Assembly: GCA_963662985.1 (NCBI GenBank)
Contig: OY760067.1
Coordinates: 620,001-684,000 of the forward strand
Source of the DNA: G963662985 sp963662985
GTDB taxonomy: Bacteria > Chloroflexota > Anaerolineae > Anaerolineales > UBA11579
DNA: 64,000 bases
Direction: 5' to 3'
The notes beneath the pieces were generated by a model. The model ran no database searches and had not been told where the DNA came from. It saw only the letters and a program-made list of their open reading frames with translations. Of the stretch, positions 49,431-59,100 are shown in pieces. The translations under genes and the position numbers were made by a program. Numbering within the stretch: position 1 is the stretch's first letter; the number at the start of each line of letters is the position of its first letter.

Positions 49431-50406
49431 GGTGAGTAAAAAGTCAGTTACAACCAAAAGATTAGAGCTTCTCGCAGACGTAGCAGAATCTTACTACATC
49501 CAAGGAAAGACTCAAGCCTCAATTTCAGACGAAGTTGGAGTTACTCGCTCCATGGTCTCACGTCTTTTAACAGAAGCACGCAATGAAGGCGTCGTTGAAA
49601 TTTCCATTATTCGCCCCATCATCACCGACGACCAAATAGCAGATCAAATCATGCAGCGTTTTGGTATCCGAAACGCTGTTATTTTCGAAAACAAACCGCA
49701 ACACGCCTCTTCAAACAAAACACTCGGACAAATCACCGCCACAACCCTCAAAAAATACATCTCCCCCAACATGACCATTGGCATCATCTTTGGCAAAGCA
49801 GTGCGAGACACCATCCGAGCGTTTGAAAAAGACAAACCACTCAACATCAAAGTCCTCCAACTCTTCGGTGCCGTAGATTCAACCAGCAGCTCCTATGATG
49901 TTCGAGAACTTGTCCGAGAATTAGCAAACAAAATGGGCGGCACACCTTACTATATCAACGCCCCCTTTATAATGAAAAACCCTGACACTGCAAGGGAACT
50001 AAGAGAAAACATTGCCAACAAAGGCGTCTTCAATCTCATCCATGATTGTCAATATATCCTCGCTGGCATCGGCAGCATCCATAAACAACACTCCACCTTC
50101 TACCAAGCCGGTTTTCTCAACGACGAAGACCTCAGAATTCTTCAACAACAAAATGCAGTTGGCGGCATGGGTGGTTATCATTTTGACATCCATGGCAACA
50201 TCGTTGGTCAAGAGATAGAAAACCGAATTGTTGGCATCACCCACGAAGCCATCCTCAACAACAACATCGCCACCATCGTCACCGCCAGAGGTGAGAACAA
50301 AGTCACCCCCATCTTAGGGGCACTCAGAACCAACATGGTTCACACCCTCATCACAGATCTAGAAACCGCAAAATCCGTCCTATCTTTGGACGAAACTTTA
50401 CATTAG
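49429..50406 (+). CDS. SorC-family transcriptional regulator 2
   Basis: This 325-residue SorC regulator is clearly paralogous to the divergent one: YYIQGKTQASISDEVGVTRSMVSRLL forms the helix-turn-helix, and the effector domain has IIFGKAVRDTIRAFEKD and ILAGIGSIHKQHSTFYQAG. It is the first gene of the PTS operon (EIIA follows after 11 nt) and probably its autoregulated local switch. The Shine-Dalgarno is weak (AGAAGATG), overlapped by an operator-like repeat, so the regulator may also hinder its own translation start region. Confidence 0.88.
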   Translation: MVSKKSVTTKRLELLADVAESYYIQGKTQASISDEVGVTRSMVSRLLTEARNEGVVEISIIRPIITDDQIADQIMQRFGIRNAVIFENKPQHASSNKTLGQITATTLKKYISPNMTIGIIFGKAVRDTIRAFEKDKPLNIKVLQLFGAVDSTSSSYDVRELVRELANKMGGTPYYINAPFIMKNPDTARELRENIANKGVFNLIHDCQYILAGIGSIHKQHSTFYQAGFLNDEDLRILQQQNAVGGMGGYHFDIHGNIVGQEIENRIVGITHEAILNNNIATIVTARGENKVTPILGALRTNMVHTLITDLETAKSVLSLDETLH

Positions 50407-50417
50407 GAAGATATCAA

Positions 50418-50876
50418 ATGAGCAAACTTAACGAACTACTAGTAAAAGAAGCAATCATCTTAAATTTAGACGTAAACTCACCTAGCGAAGTGATTGAAAT
50501 TCTCGGAAACCGACTCAGAGCAGCCGGCTACGTTCACAACACCTTCGTTCAAGGCGCACTTGATAGAGAAAGCAGACTCCCCACAGGTCTCCCCCTTGGT
50601 GGAAAATACAACGCAGCTATTCCTCACACAGAAGTCCAACACGTCAAAAAAGCTGGCCTCGCCCTTGCCACTCTTAAACACGAAGTTATGTTTAAGAACA
50701 TGGTTAACCCAAGTGAAGAAGTTCCTGTTAAAATAGTATTTGTAATGGCGCTTTCAGAACCTCACCAACAAGTCTCAATGCTCCAAGAGATCGCTAGCGT
50801 CCTTCAAAATGAAGACACCTTAGACAAACTCATCAATGCAAAAACTTCAAATGAGATTATAAAAGCCTTACAATAA
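50418..50876 (+). CDS. PTS EIIA component, galactitol/fructose type
   Basis: This 152-residue EIIA of the PTS_EIIA_2 family has its phospho-His in NAAIPHTEVQHV, preceded by the conserved RLPTGLPLGG segment. It takes phosphate from HPr and gives it to the Cys of the EIIB encoded next. AGGAAGAT lies before the ATG, close behind the SorC2 gene. The galactitol-like class is suggested by its EIIB and EIIC partners. Confidence 0.9.
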   Translation: MSKLNELLVKEAIILNLDVNSPSEVIEILGNRLRAAGYVHNTFVQGALDRESRLPTGLPLGGKYNAAIPHTEVQHVKKAGLALATLKHEVMFKNMVNPSEEVPVKIVFVMALSEPHQQVSMLQEIASVLQNEDTLDKLINAKTSNEIIKALQ

Positions 50877-50922
50877 AACTAACAATTAAACGTTAAGGTT
50901 CAAAATTTGAAAGGAAAAGAAA

Positions 50923-51309
50923 ATGGCTCTATTCGGAAGAAAGAAAAAAGAACAAGCAAAACCTGTTGAAAAAACAACAGAACAAGCAGCACCAAAACCA
51001 CAAGCAACCCCTGCAGCCCCCGTAGCTGGCAAAAAAACAGTCATGTTTTGTTGTGGCACGGCAATCGCAACCAGCACAGTTGTAGCCCTCACTGTCCAAG
51101 ATATGCTCAAAGAGCGTGGCATCGAAATTGAAACTCGTCAATGCAAAGCAGCAGAAGTTGCCTACAAAATTAATGGCGTTGATCTTGTTGTCTCCACCAC
51201 TCCCATCTCCGCAGATGTTGGCGAAGTCCCTGTCGTTGTCACCATCTCATTCCTCACCGGTATTGGTAAAGACGCAGCTATCGAAGAAATCGCTTCATAC
51301 CTAAAATAA
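50923..51309 (+). CDS. PTS EIIB component, galactitol type, with Lys/Ala/Pro-rich N-terminus
   Basis: This 128-residue EIIB of the GatB-like family has the phospho-Cys loop VMFCCGTAIATST and the downstream segments LVVSTTPI and PVVVTISFLTGIG. It hands phosphate to the sugar while EIIC transports it. Compared with the usual 95 or so residues it has an N-terminal extension of about 38 residues rich in Lys, Gln, Ala and Pro, perhaps a flexible tether. AAAGGAAAAG precedes the ATG. Confidence 0.88.
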   Translation: MALFGRKKKEQAKPVEKTTEQAAPKPQATPAAPVAGKKTVMFCCGTAIATSTVVALTVQDMLKERGIEIETRQCKAAEVAYKINGVDLVVSTTPISADVGEVPVVVTISFLTGIGKDAAIEEIASYLK

Positions 51310-51327
51310 CAACAAAAGGACAAAAAA

Positions 51328-52041
51328 ATGTCTAAGTTCAAAAACGAACAACAACTTCGAGAAGACATCTACCAAATTGCACAACTCATGTATACCCGCG
51401 GACTTATTTGTGGCCCATCCGGCAACATCTCAGCCCGTTTAGACGAAAACCACATCATTCTATCTCCCGGTGGTCTCATCAAAATTCGCATGAAACCAGA
51501 AGATATGATCATCGTTAACATGGACGGAGAACAAGTCTACAATACAAAAGACAATCAACACAGAAAACCATCATCCGAATTAGCCATGCACATGGAGATC
51601 TATAAAAACCGTCCAGATGTAAATGGTATCGTCCACCCCCACCCCACCAACGCTGTTGTGCTCACCAACATGGGCATCGAATTAGATCCCAAACTCATGA
51701 CAGAAGGAATGTTGTTCCTCGGTGCAGTGCCCACAACTTATTACGGCACACCCACCACCAATGAACTAGCAGAATCCATCAGCGAACCAATTAAAACGCA
51801 TGACATCGTCCTCCTCCCCATCCATGGGGCCATCGTCGCAGGTCATGACGTCTGGCAAGCCTTCGCTCGTGCAGAAGTCCTCGAACAAGTTGCAGAAATT
51901 CAATACAAAACCCTCATGCTCCAACAAGCTGGCTACAAAAGAGTCAAACTCCCCACAGAAAAGCTTGAGGCCATGGTCGAACTCAGAAAAAAATACAAAC
52001 ACAACCTCCCCAGCGACCACAAACTACTCAAATATGAATAG
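51328..52041 (+). CDS. Class II aldolase/adducin family protein (FucA/AraD-like)
   Basis: This 237-residue zinc aldolase of the FucA/RhaD/AraD group has PSGNISARL for phosphate binding, SSELAMHMEIY with the catalytic Glu, IVHPHPTNAVVL with two zinc His, and PIHGAIVAG with the third. It splits a ketose-1-phosphate into dihydroxyacetone phosphate and an aldehyde, or epimerises ribulose-5-phosphate. It is placed between EIIB and EIIC in the operon, so its substrate should be the sugar phosphate made by this PTS, implying phosphorylation at C1 of a ketose. AAAGGAC lies before the ATG. Confidence 0.87.
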   Translation: MSKFKNEQQLREDIYQIAQLMYTRGLICGPSGNISARLDENHIILSPGGLIKIRMKPEDMIIVNMDGEQVYNTKDNQHRKPSSELAMHMEIYKNRPDVNGIVHPHPTNAVVLTNMGIELDPKLMTEGMLFLGAVPTTYYGTPTTNELAESISEPIKTHDIVLLPIHGAIVAGHDVWQAFARAEVLEQVAEIQYKTLMLQQAGYKRVKLPTEKLEAMVELRKKYKHNLPSDHKLLKYE

Positions 52042-52165
52042 TAGAATAGATTAAAAAATTGAATAAACAGTAACTAGAAACAAAATAAGCGTGTTAACAA
52101 GAGTAGATAAGCAATTATCTGCCTTGAAAAATAAATGTTATATATTTTATAAAGGAGAAAGATTC

Positions 52166-53590
52166 ATGTTTCAAACAATCCTAGATGCACTGGTTGCCTT
52201 CTTTGGCTACCTCCAAGGCATGGGCGTTTCCGTATTCATGCCATTGGTCATCCTTATTCTTGCCCTTATTTTTGGCGCAAAATTTGGTAAAGCTTTCCGC
52301 GCTGCATTAACCATCGGCGTTGCATTCATCGGTATCAACCTCGTTGTTGGTTTGATGGGTTCAAACCTTGGCCCCGCAGCCCAAGCATTAGCAGTCCGCA
52401 CCGGTGTTGAACTCAACATCGTCGACGTTGGTTGGCCTGCAGCCGCAGCAATCGCCTTCGGTGGTACAGTCGGAACTTATATCATTCCTCTCTGTGTCCT
52501 CGTGAACATCGTTTTGCTCGCAGTTCGCTTCACCAACACACTCGACATCGACATTTGGAACTTCTGGCACTTCGCATTCACCGGTTCCATGGTCTACGCA
52601 TTGAGCGGCAGCCTTTCACTTGCACTTGCATTTGCAGTCCTCAACACAGCCATCGTTCTTTGGCTCGCAGACTGGACAGCTCCTGCAATCCAAGATGTCT
52701 ACAAACTCCCCAACATCTCCATTCCTCACGGCTTCTCTGGCGCTTATGTTCCGATCGCAATCCCGATCAACAAACTCATTGACTTGATCCCCGGCCTCAA
52801 CAAAGTTGAAGCAGATTCCGAACACATTCAAAAGAAATTCGGTGTCTGGGGCGAACCCATTGTTCAAGGTTTTGTTTTGGGTATCGTTATCGGCGCAATC
52901 GCATGGTTGGGCAACCCCGCTTATGGCACCTTCGGTGCACAAGTTCAAGGCATTCTCACCCTCGCAGTCGGCTTGGCCGCAGTGATGGTTCTCCTTCCCC
53001 GCATGGTATCCTTGCTCATGGAAGGCTTGATGCCAGTTTCTGAAGCAGCAGCAGACTTCATGAAGAAACGCTCTTCTGGTCGCACAGACCTCTACATTGG
53101 TCTTGACTCTGCATTGCTCGTTGGTCACCCCTCAGCAATTTCCTCTGCTTTGATCATGGTTCCAGTAACCATCTTCTTGGCCATTGGTCTTTCCCTCTTG
53201 GGTGTCAACAAGGTTCTCCCCTTCGTAGACCTCACCGTGTTGCCCTTCATCGTTGCAATGATGAACCCTGTCACCCGTGGGAATGTTGTCCGCAACATCA
53301 TCATCTCCACCATCGTGATCGGTGCTGGCTTGGTCATGGCCACCTCTTTGGCAGGCCTTCACACAGCCGCAGCAATCGACGCTGGCTTCGCAATGCCAGA
53401 AGGCGCCACCCAAATTTCCTCCATTTGTGACGGCACGAACCCACTTTCTTGGGCACTCGTCAACTCCGCAAAAATTGGTTGGATTGGTTTTGGTGTAGCA
53501 ACAGTTGTTTTCGCAGTCATCTATTTCCTCTACAAAAAGAACGAAAAAGCATGGCAAATCGCAGCTGGTGCACCTGCAGACGCTGAATAA
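52166..53590 (+). CDS. PTS EIIC component, galactitol type
   Basis: This 474-residue sugar channel of the galactitol (GatC) family has about ten to twelve membrane helices, with the family segments VDVGWPAAAAIAFGG, NTLDIDIWNFWHF, IGLDSALLVGHPS and LPFIVAMMNPVTRGN. It moves the sugar while EIIB phosphorylates it. The ATG at 52166 has AAGGAG upstream; a longer frame from 52091 has no support. It is the last gene of the SorC2-EIIA-EIIB-aldolase-EIIC operon, with a strong terminator behind it. The actual sugar is not known. Confidence 0.9.
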   Translation: MFQTILDALVAFFGYLQGMGVSVFMPLVILILALIFGAKFGKAFRAALTIGVAFIGINLVVGLMGSNLGPAAQALAVRTGVELNIVDVGWPAAAAIAFGGTVGTYIIPLCVLVNIVLLAVRFTNTLDIDIWNFWHFAFTGSMVYALSGSLSLALAFAVLNTAIVLWLADWTAPAIQDVYKLPNISIPHGFSGAYVPIAIPINKLIDLIPGLNKVEADSEHIQKKFGVWGEPIVQGFVLGIVIGAIAWLGNPAYGTFGAQVQGILTLAVGLAAVMVLLPRMVSLLMEGLMPVSEAAADFMKKRSSGRTDLYIGLDSALLVGHPSAISSALIMVPVTIFLAIGLSLLGVNKVLPFVDLTVLPFIVAMMNPVTRGNVVRNIIISTIVIGAGLVMATSLAGLHTAAAIDAGFAMPEGATQISSICDGTNPLSWALVNSAKIGWIGFGVATVVFAVIYFLYKKNEKAWQIAAGAPADAE

Positions 53591-53614
53591 GCTTCTCAAT
53601 AGCATCAACAAATT

Positions 53615-53653
53615 GGGGTTGTCCTCTCAAAAAAGGACAACCCCCTTTTTTTT
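53615..53653 (+). terminator. Terminator of the PTS operon
   Basis: The stem GGGGTTGTCCT / AGGACAACCCC has an 8-nt loop and is followed by a long T run. Confidence 0.92.
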
Positions 53654-53695
53654 ACTTTGATATAATACTCATAAACATAATTACGGAGGAAAAAT

Positions 53696-54124
53696 ATGAA
53701 CGATTCATTTATTTTAGCCTTTATGCGCTCAATGATGGGCATTTTTACACCAGTTTGGGACTATGTCATGGCACATTCCGAACAAGCTTTCTCCCTTCTT
53801 GCCGTCTGGGTAGGCATCTACCTCATCGCCCGCTACCAAGTCAAATTGATCAAACAAAAAACCGCAGCTTTATGCATTGAAGAAACAAAAAATATCTTAA
53901 AAAAACGTCCTAACCTCACCTCCAAAGGTCTCTATAAAGAAATCTACCCCATTTGGGAACAAAAAGTCTCCAAATTCGCCTATTTCGTCCCCCACCGTTT
54001 AGACTTCTTCCCAGTCCGCGTAAACGCTAAAAACGTTCTTGAAAAATTTGAATTCACCCCCGAATGGCTCGCTGAAGTTCTCAAAATCAACGGCGTGAAC
54101 CTTCCTGAATTTTCAAAAAAATAA
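53696..54124 (+). CDS. Small membrane-anchored protein of unknown function
   Basis: This 142-residue protein has one hydrophobic helix at about 30-48, a Lys-rich cytoplasmic stretch and a soluble C-terminal part with aromatic and Pro residues (VPHRLDFFPVRVNA). I do not recognise the family. GGAGGA precedes the ATG, and a TATAAT box lies at 53661-53666. The surE gene follows after 33 nt and may share the transcript. Confidence 0.7.
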   Translation: MNDSFILAFMRSMMGIFTPVWDYVMAHSEQAFSLLAVWVGIYLIARYQVKLIKQKTAALCIEETKNILKKRPNLTSKGLYKEIYPIWEQKVSKFAYFVPHRLDFFPVRVNAKNVLEKFEFTPEWLAEVLKINGVNLPEFSKK

Positions 54125-54157
54125 AATAAAAATAAAAAAGAAGAAAAAATAACATTC

Positions 54158-54973
54158 ATGTACGAAATTCTAGTCACCAACGATGACGGCATCAAATCCC
54201 AAGGACTCCTCACCTTAGCCGCCGCACTCACAGAACTTGGCAATGTCACCATCGTAGCTCCTCAAACTCAGCAAACCAGTGCCGGTCGCAGCATCCAATA
54301 TAAAACCTCCACTGGCACCATCATCGAAGAAACCATCACACTCAACAACAAACCCATCAAAACCTACGCAGTAGACGCCACTCCCGCCCAAGTTGTCATG
54401 CACGCCATCCTAGAAATTCTTCCCAAAAAACCAGATCTCGGCATCTCCGGCATCAACTTCGGAGAAAACTCCGGCTCCTGCATCATGACCTCCGGCACCA
54501 TCGGTGCCGCAGTAGAAATGTCCAGTAGCTATGGCATCCCCGCCATCGCATCCTCCCTTCAACTGCCAGCCAATTCAGCAGACTACTTCACTCACGATCC
54601 CAACATAGACTTCAGCACCGCTGCCTATTTCACTGCCATGTTTGCAAAACAAGTGCTTGGCAAGCCATTCCCCCACGACGTAGATATCTTTAAAGTTGAA
54701 GTCCCTTTCCAAGCAACCAAAGACACCGCCTGGAAAACAACCAATCTTTCTCGCGTCAACAACTACGAATACCGCATTCAAAGAGAAGGAGATTGGTCCA
54801 CACACGGTCTCGCTACTGGTAAACCCAAAGACTATTCAGTAGTACCCGTCGAACCAAATTCAGATATCGACGTCCTCATGAATCAAAAATTGGTCACCAT
54901 CACCCCCCTTTCCATAGACAACACCTCTCGCACTCCCCTAGACCAAATTGACTCATTCCTTCGTTCAAACTAA
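54158..54973 (+). CDS. surE: 5'/3'-nucleotidase SurE
   Basis: This 271-residue metal-dependent nucleotidase removes phosphate from nucleoside monophosphates. Family motifs are EILVTNDDGI at the N-terminus (Asp-Asp metal ligands), VVAPQTQQTSAGRS-type AGRS, and the Asn-Gly loop SGINFGENSG with GTIGAAVEMS. The Shine-Dalgarno is weak (AGAAG), fitting coupling to the upstream small gene. A terminator follows. Confidence 0.9.
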   Translation: MYEILVTNDDGIKSQGLLTLAAALTELGNVTIVAPQTQQTSAGRSIQYKTSTGTIIEETITLNNKPIKTYAVDATPAQVVMHAILEILPKKPDLGISGINFGENSGSCIMTSGTIGAAVEMSSSYGIPAIASSLQLPANSADYFTHDPNIDFSTAAYFTAMFAKQVLGKPFPHDVDIFKVEVPFQATKDTAWKTTNLSRVNNYEYRIQREGDWSTHGLATGKPKDYSVVPVEPNSDIDVLMNQKLVTITPLSIDNTSRTPLDQIDSFLRSN

Positions 54974-55003
54974 CATCATCCCCCTAACACTTAAGAAAAA
55001 TCA

Positions 55004-55036
55004 ACCCCTCAAAAATATCTTGAGGGGTTTTTTCTT
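55004..55036 (+). terminator. Terminator after surE
   Basis: The stem AACCCCTCA / TGAGGGGTT has a loop of about 9 nt and is followed by a T run. Confidence 0.85.
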
Positions 55037-55063
55037 GACAAAAAAAAACACCGAATCTATACT
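55036..55063 (+). promoter_or_regulatory. Promoter of the third SorC gene
   Basis: TTGACA and TATACT are separated by about 16 bases directly behind the surE terminator. The following TTATCTTAAGTAAAG is partly palindromic and could be an operator. Confidence 0.6.
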
Positions 55064-55120
55064 TATCTTAAGTAAAGTTCCTATAAAGATGTAAAGATAA
55101 AAAGAACTGAGGTCCTCAAA

Positions 55121-56086
55121 ATGCCACTCAATCCTGATGAAAGATACTATATCAAACTAAAAGCAGCTCATTTATATTACAACGAAAACCTCACCCAACA
55201 ACAAATTGCCAACCAACTTCATGTTTCTCGTCCCACCCTCAACAAACTTCTCAAAGAAGCCCTTGAAGAAGGTATGGTTAAAATTGAAATTATTGATTTC
55301 AAAAATCTCTCGCAACTCATCGAACTAGAACAAAATCTATGCAAAAAATTTGACCTCATAGAAGCTAAAGTTACCAAAACCTTCTCGCAAGATGGCGAAC
55401 ACATTCGTGACTCAATCGCCCGTGCCACCGCATCCTATCTTGAGCTAGCTCTACGCAGCAAAATGCGTTTTGGCATTGGTTGGGGCAAAACCATCGAACA
55501 AACCATGAAATACATTCGCCCCTCCGCCAACATCCATAACCTTGAAATCATCACCCTCGTAGGTGGATTTGGCGCCACCCAATACAACCTCCACACCAAC
55601 AGCTTAGCCCAAACCCTCGCCCGTCAATACAAAGACTCCACCATTCAATATATCAGCGCCCCTGCCTTCATTCAAGACGAAGAGCTTCTCCAAGCCCTTC
55701 TCAAAGAAGAAAACATCAAATCTGTAATGGAAAGCATGCACCATATGGATATTGCTCTTGTAGGCGTAGATGGCCCCTTAGATAGTGATTCCACAACCTA
55801 TCTCACTAAAAGCATTTCACAAGAATGGATGGATAAACTTAATGCAGAACATGCAGTTGGCAACATCGTCTCCCGTTTTTTTGATGAGAATGGCAATATC
55901 TGCTCCGAAGAATATGAACGTCGTGTTATTTCCATTGACCTCAACATTCTCAAAAACACCCCTCTCGTAATCGCCGCCGCTGGTGGACACAACAAAGTCA
56001 AATCCCTCCAAGCCGCTGCAAAAAAGAAATACTACAATGTCCTCATCACTGACGAAACCACAGCACTAGCAATGCTCAATAACTAA
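55121..56086 (+). CDS. SorC-family transcriptional regulator 3
   Basis: This 321-residue SorC regulator has the helix-turn-helix LTQQQIANQLHVSRPTLNKLL, and the effector domain contains FGIGWGKTIEQTMKYIRP and IALVGVDGPLDSDSTTYL. It is a more distant paralogue of the two regulators at 48-50 kb. It stands alone with its own promoter and terminator. The target is unknown; the nearby PTS operon is one possibility. Confidence 0.85.
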   Translation: MPLNPDERYYIKLKAAHLYYNENLTQQQIANQLHVSRPTLNKLLKEALEEGMVKIEIIDFKNLSQLIELEQNLCKKFDLIEAKVTKTFSQDGEHIRDSIARATASYLELALRSKMRFGIGWGKTIEQTMKYIRPSANIHNLEIITLVGGFGATQYNLHTNSLAQTLARQYKDSTIQYISAPAFIQDEELLQALLKEENIKSVMESMHHMDIALVGVDGPLDSDSTTYLTKSISQEWMDKLNAEHAVGNIVSRFFDENGNICSEEYERRVISIDLNILKNTPLVIAAAGGHNKVKSLQAAAKKKYYNVLITDETTALAMLNN

Positions 56087-56094
56087 ACCAACAA

Positions 56095-56120
56095 AAAAGA
56101 CCTCCGCAGAGGTCTTTTTT
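56095..56120. terminator. Bidirectional terminator, copy 1
   Basis: AAAAGACCTC / GAGGTCTTTT with loop CGCA lies between the convergent SorC3 and surface-protein genes. The same stem-loop recurs at 59705-59728. Confidence 0.9.
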
Positions 56121-56132
56121 AATCATTCTTTC

Positions 56133-59100
56133 TTACCGCACTTCCACCAACACTGCCCGCACAATTCGGCGAGCTGCATAAGTGCCCAATTCTTCCTGAT
56201 AATTCTCACATGTCAGCAACGTCACCCAATCATAGGTTTCTTTTTGGAACACCGCATCGAGATCATTCGGCGCAATCACCTGGCTTTCACGCACTTCATA
56301 GACATACACCCCTCCAGCCGCTGTGATCAAAATCTCATCTCCATACGCCAAATCTTTCAACTCTGCAAACGGACCCGCATGGTTCAAATTGTCCCACACA
56401 TGCCCTGTCAACACCGTGTTTCCAGCCTGTGTTGGGTAAGCACTCTCCGCCAAATATCCTGCCTTCTCTCCTAACCAAGTCACATCCCAGCCCGTCATCG
56501 TCTTCGGCACGCCCACAATTGGCATCTTCACATCCAATTTCGGAATCGATAAGATAAATTCCGTCTTTGCATAAACAGCTGTCTCCGGTTGTTTGGGGAG
56601 TGTCACAGTCCCCTCCACCATCGGCAACCCTGTCCCGGGCATCATTTCTTCATTACTATCCAATCCAGCTCCACTAGATGCGCTTCCGCCATTTCCTCTT
56701 CTCACCACATTAAAGTCCAACACCGCATCAGAACCATCCCCTAACTCAATTCCTGCATTATTATGAATCGAAGTAGTCCCACACACCAACAATCGATAAC
56801 TCCCACCACTGAGTGGCACATCATTATTCACCGTCAAAGACACCACATACGGACCATTCTCATCATGGTCATCATAAAAAGCAGAGAAAATAGGAATATT
56901 CACATCATCCGTCACCACACCCTCTGCGCAACTCACCGTATCAAACACACCATTCGGGCCACTCGCAAACAACAAATAATTATTTACATTATTCGCTGAA
57001 TCCGCATCACCCAGCCCCTTTACATCCGAATCAAATTCCACCGCCAAATGGGTAATCCCATTCGCCAAAGTTGCATTCAAACTCGGATAGGTCATCGTTC
57101 CAAAGCTCACTTCGGGGGCTTCCGCACCAGTTCCTTGGATGGCAAAAGTATACGTCCCTTCATCCAAATCATCATTTGCCACTGTCACCAGAGCGGTTTT
57201 TACACCTGCACTAGTCGGCGCAAACTCAATCTCAAAAGTCGTAGAACTGTTCGCATTAACCACCGCCGCCGCATCTGTCGTCACAGAAAACGCATTCGCA
57301 TCCGCCCCACTAATCACCACTCGTGGATCTGTCGTCAAATTCAACGGTTTATCTCCGCTATTCTCAATCGTAAAAGTATTCTCTGCAGTCCCACCACTGC
57401 TGCTCACATCCCCAAAATCGGTGCCATCCGAACTTGAAGCGCTCGTATCCCCATCCACAATCGCTGTTCCATCCCCCTTAATCGCGATTTCAACTCCCTC
57501 AAACACACTCACGCTGTCCGCACAAGTATTATTCGTCTCATCCATTTCCAGCACCGCATCATCCCCATCCACCACACAACTGGCACTTGCCAATCCAGCC
57601 GTAGACTGAGGAATCACTTCCAACACCACCTCAAAACTGCCCAAATCTCCATCCGCAACCTTATACCCAATCCGAACCTCATCCAAAGCCGAACATTGCA
57701 ATTGGGTCTCGCTCAAATCCTTTTTCACCATACAATAAATCTTATCCGAATTGTTAATATGATTAAAATTTGACACACTCTTCAAAGCATAAACCGCACC
57801 ATTTGGTAAATTATCCGCAAAAATCACCTCGCCCGCCTCAAAAATGGCATCTTCCTCGCCCACATTCTCCACTGCAAAAGTCCATTCAAATGCACTCTTC
57901 ACAATCGCTTCCCCACTCACATCATTCGTCTTCTCCAACATCAAATCCGGCACCCCTATTCGGTTTTCCAAAACCCCAATCTCACACAACCCTTTCGGAC
58001 GCGCATTTCCATTATAGTCTGTCGTCACACTCGTCCCACATCCCACTTCCCCTGCTGGAATCCGGTTCAATGCCGGACTTGTGGAATCGAAAACAAAATT
58101 TTGTTTGTTGCCGAAGATATCAAACGAATTAAAAGTAATCCCAGCAACAATCGGAGCCGCTGTTGTTCCCACTTGGTCACTCGCCACCAATCCGTCCGTA
58201 ATTCGGTCACCATTCCCAATCAAGTTATACCCACTCGTCGTAATACTTCCCACAACATCCCCATCCACATCATTATCAGAAAATAGCGTTGCCTGCAACG
58301 TCACCGTATCCGCAGAAATCTTAACCGCTCCTCTTCCTTTCGCTCCATCGCTTGCATTCCCAACAGTAACAGTGCCACCGATATATGTAAAATTCCCCCC
58401 AGAGCCCCCAACACCACCAACCCCAGTTTGATTGTCATAAAAAGTAGAATACGTCACCACCAAGCCACTTGATTGTTGATAAATCCCAGACCCATTTCCA
58501 CCTCTTCCTCCACCAGAAGGGGTTCGATAACTTTGGCTAGATGTCATTAAATTATTCCCATCAGCACCAGTTCCCGTTTTATTTTGAGTAAAATAACAAG
58601 TCTCAACCACCAAAGAACTCCCTGCATGATAAATCGTCCCTCCATCCCCTCCATGACCCGAAGAACCAAAACTACCATATCCTTGTGTTATACCAGGCAA
58701 ACCACCTTTTCCACCATCACCAGTCGAATTATTCACAAATGTAGATGTTGAAATCGTTAAAGAACCACCATTATAAATTGCGCCCCCAGCACCCCCATTT
58801 CCACCATTGCCACCATCTCCTGGAGCCGTTTGAAATTTTGAACCATTCCCCCCCCGACCACCAGAACCAGTAGAATTTAATTGAAAATACGAATCTCGAA
58901 TCGTCATCATAGTTGCATTATAAATTGCACCGCCTGCTGCCCCACTCTCTCCATTTTCAGCATCCATGGTCGAATAACTTGCACTAGTCCCATTTGCCCC
59001 ATTCGCACCATCATAAGTATGATTCAAACTAAACCCCACAGAATCAATCGTCATCGTCCCCGCATTATACACGCCCCCACCCTTTCCAGTCACATTTGCC

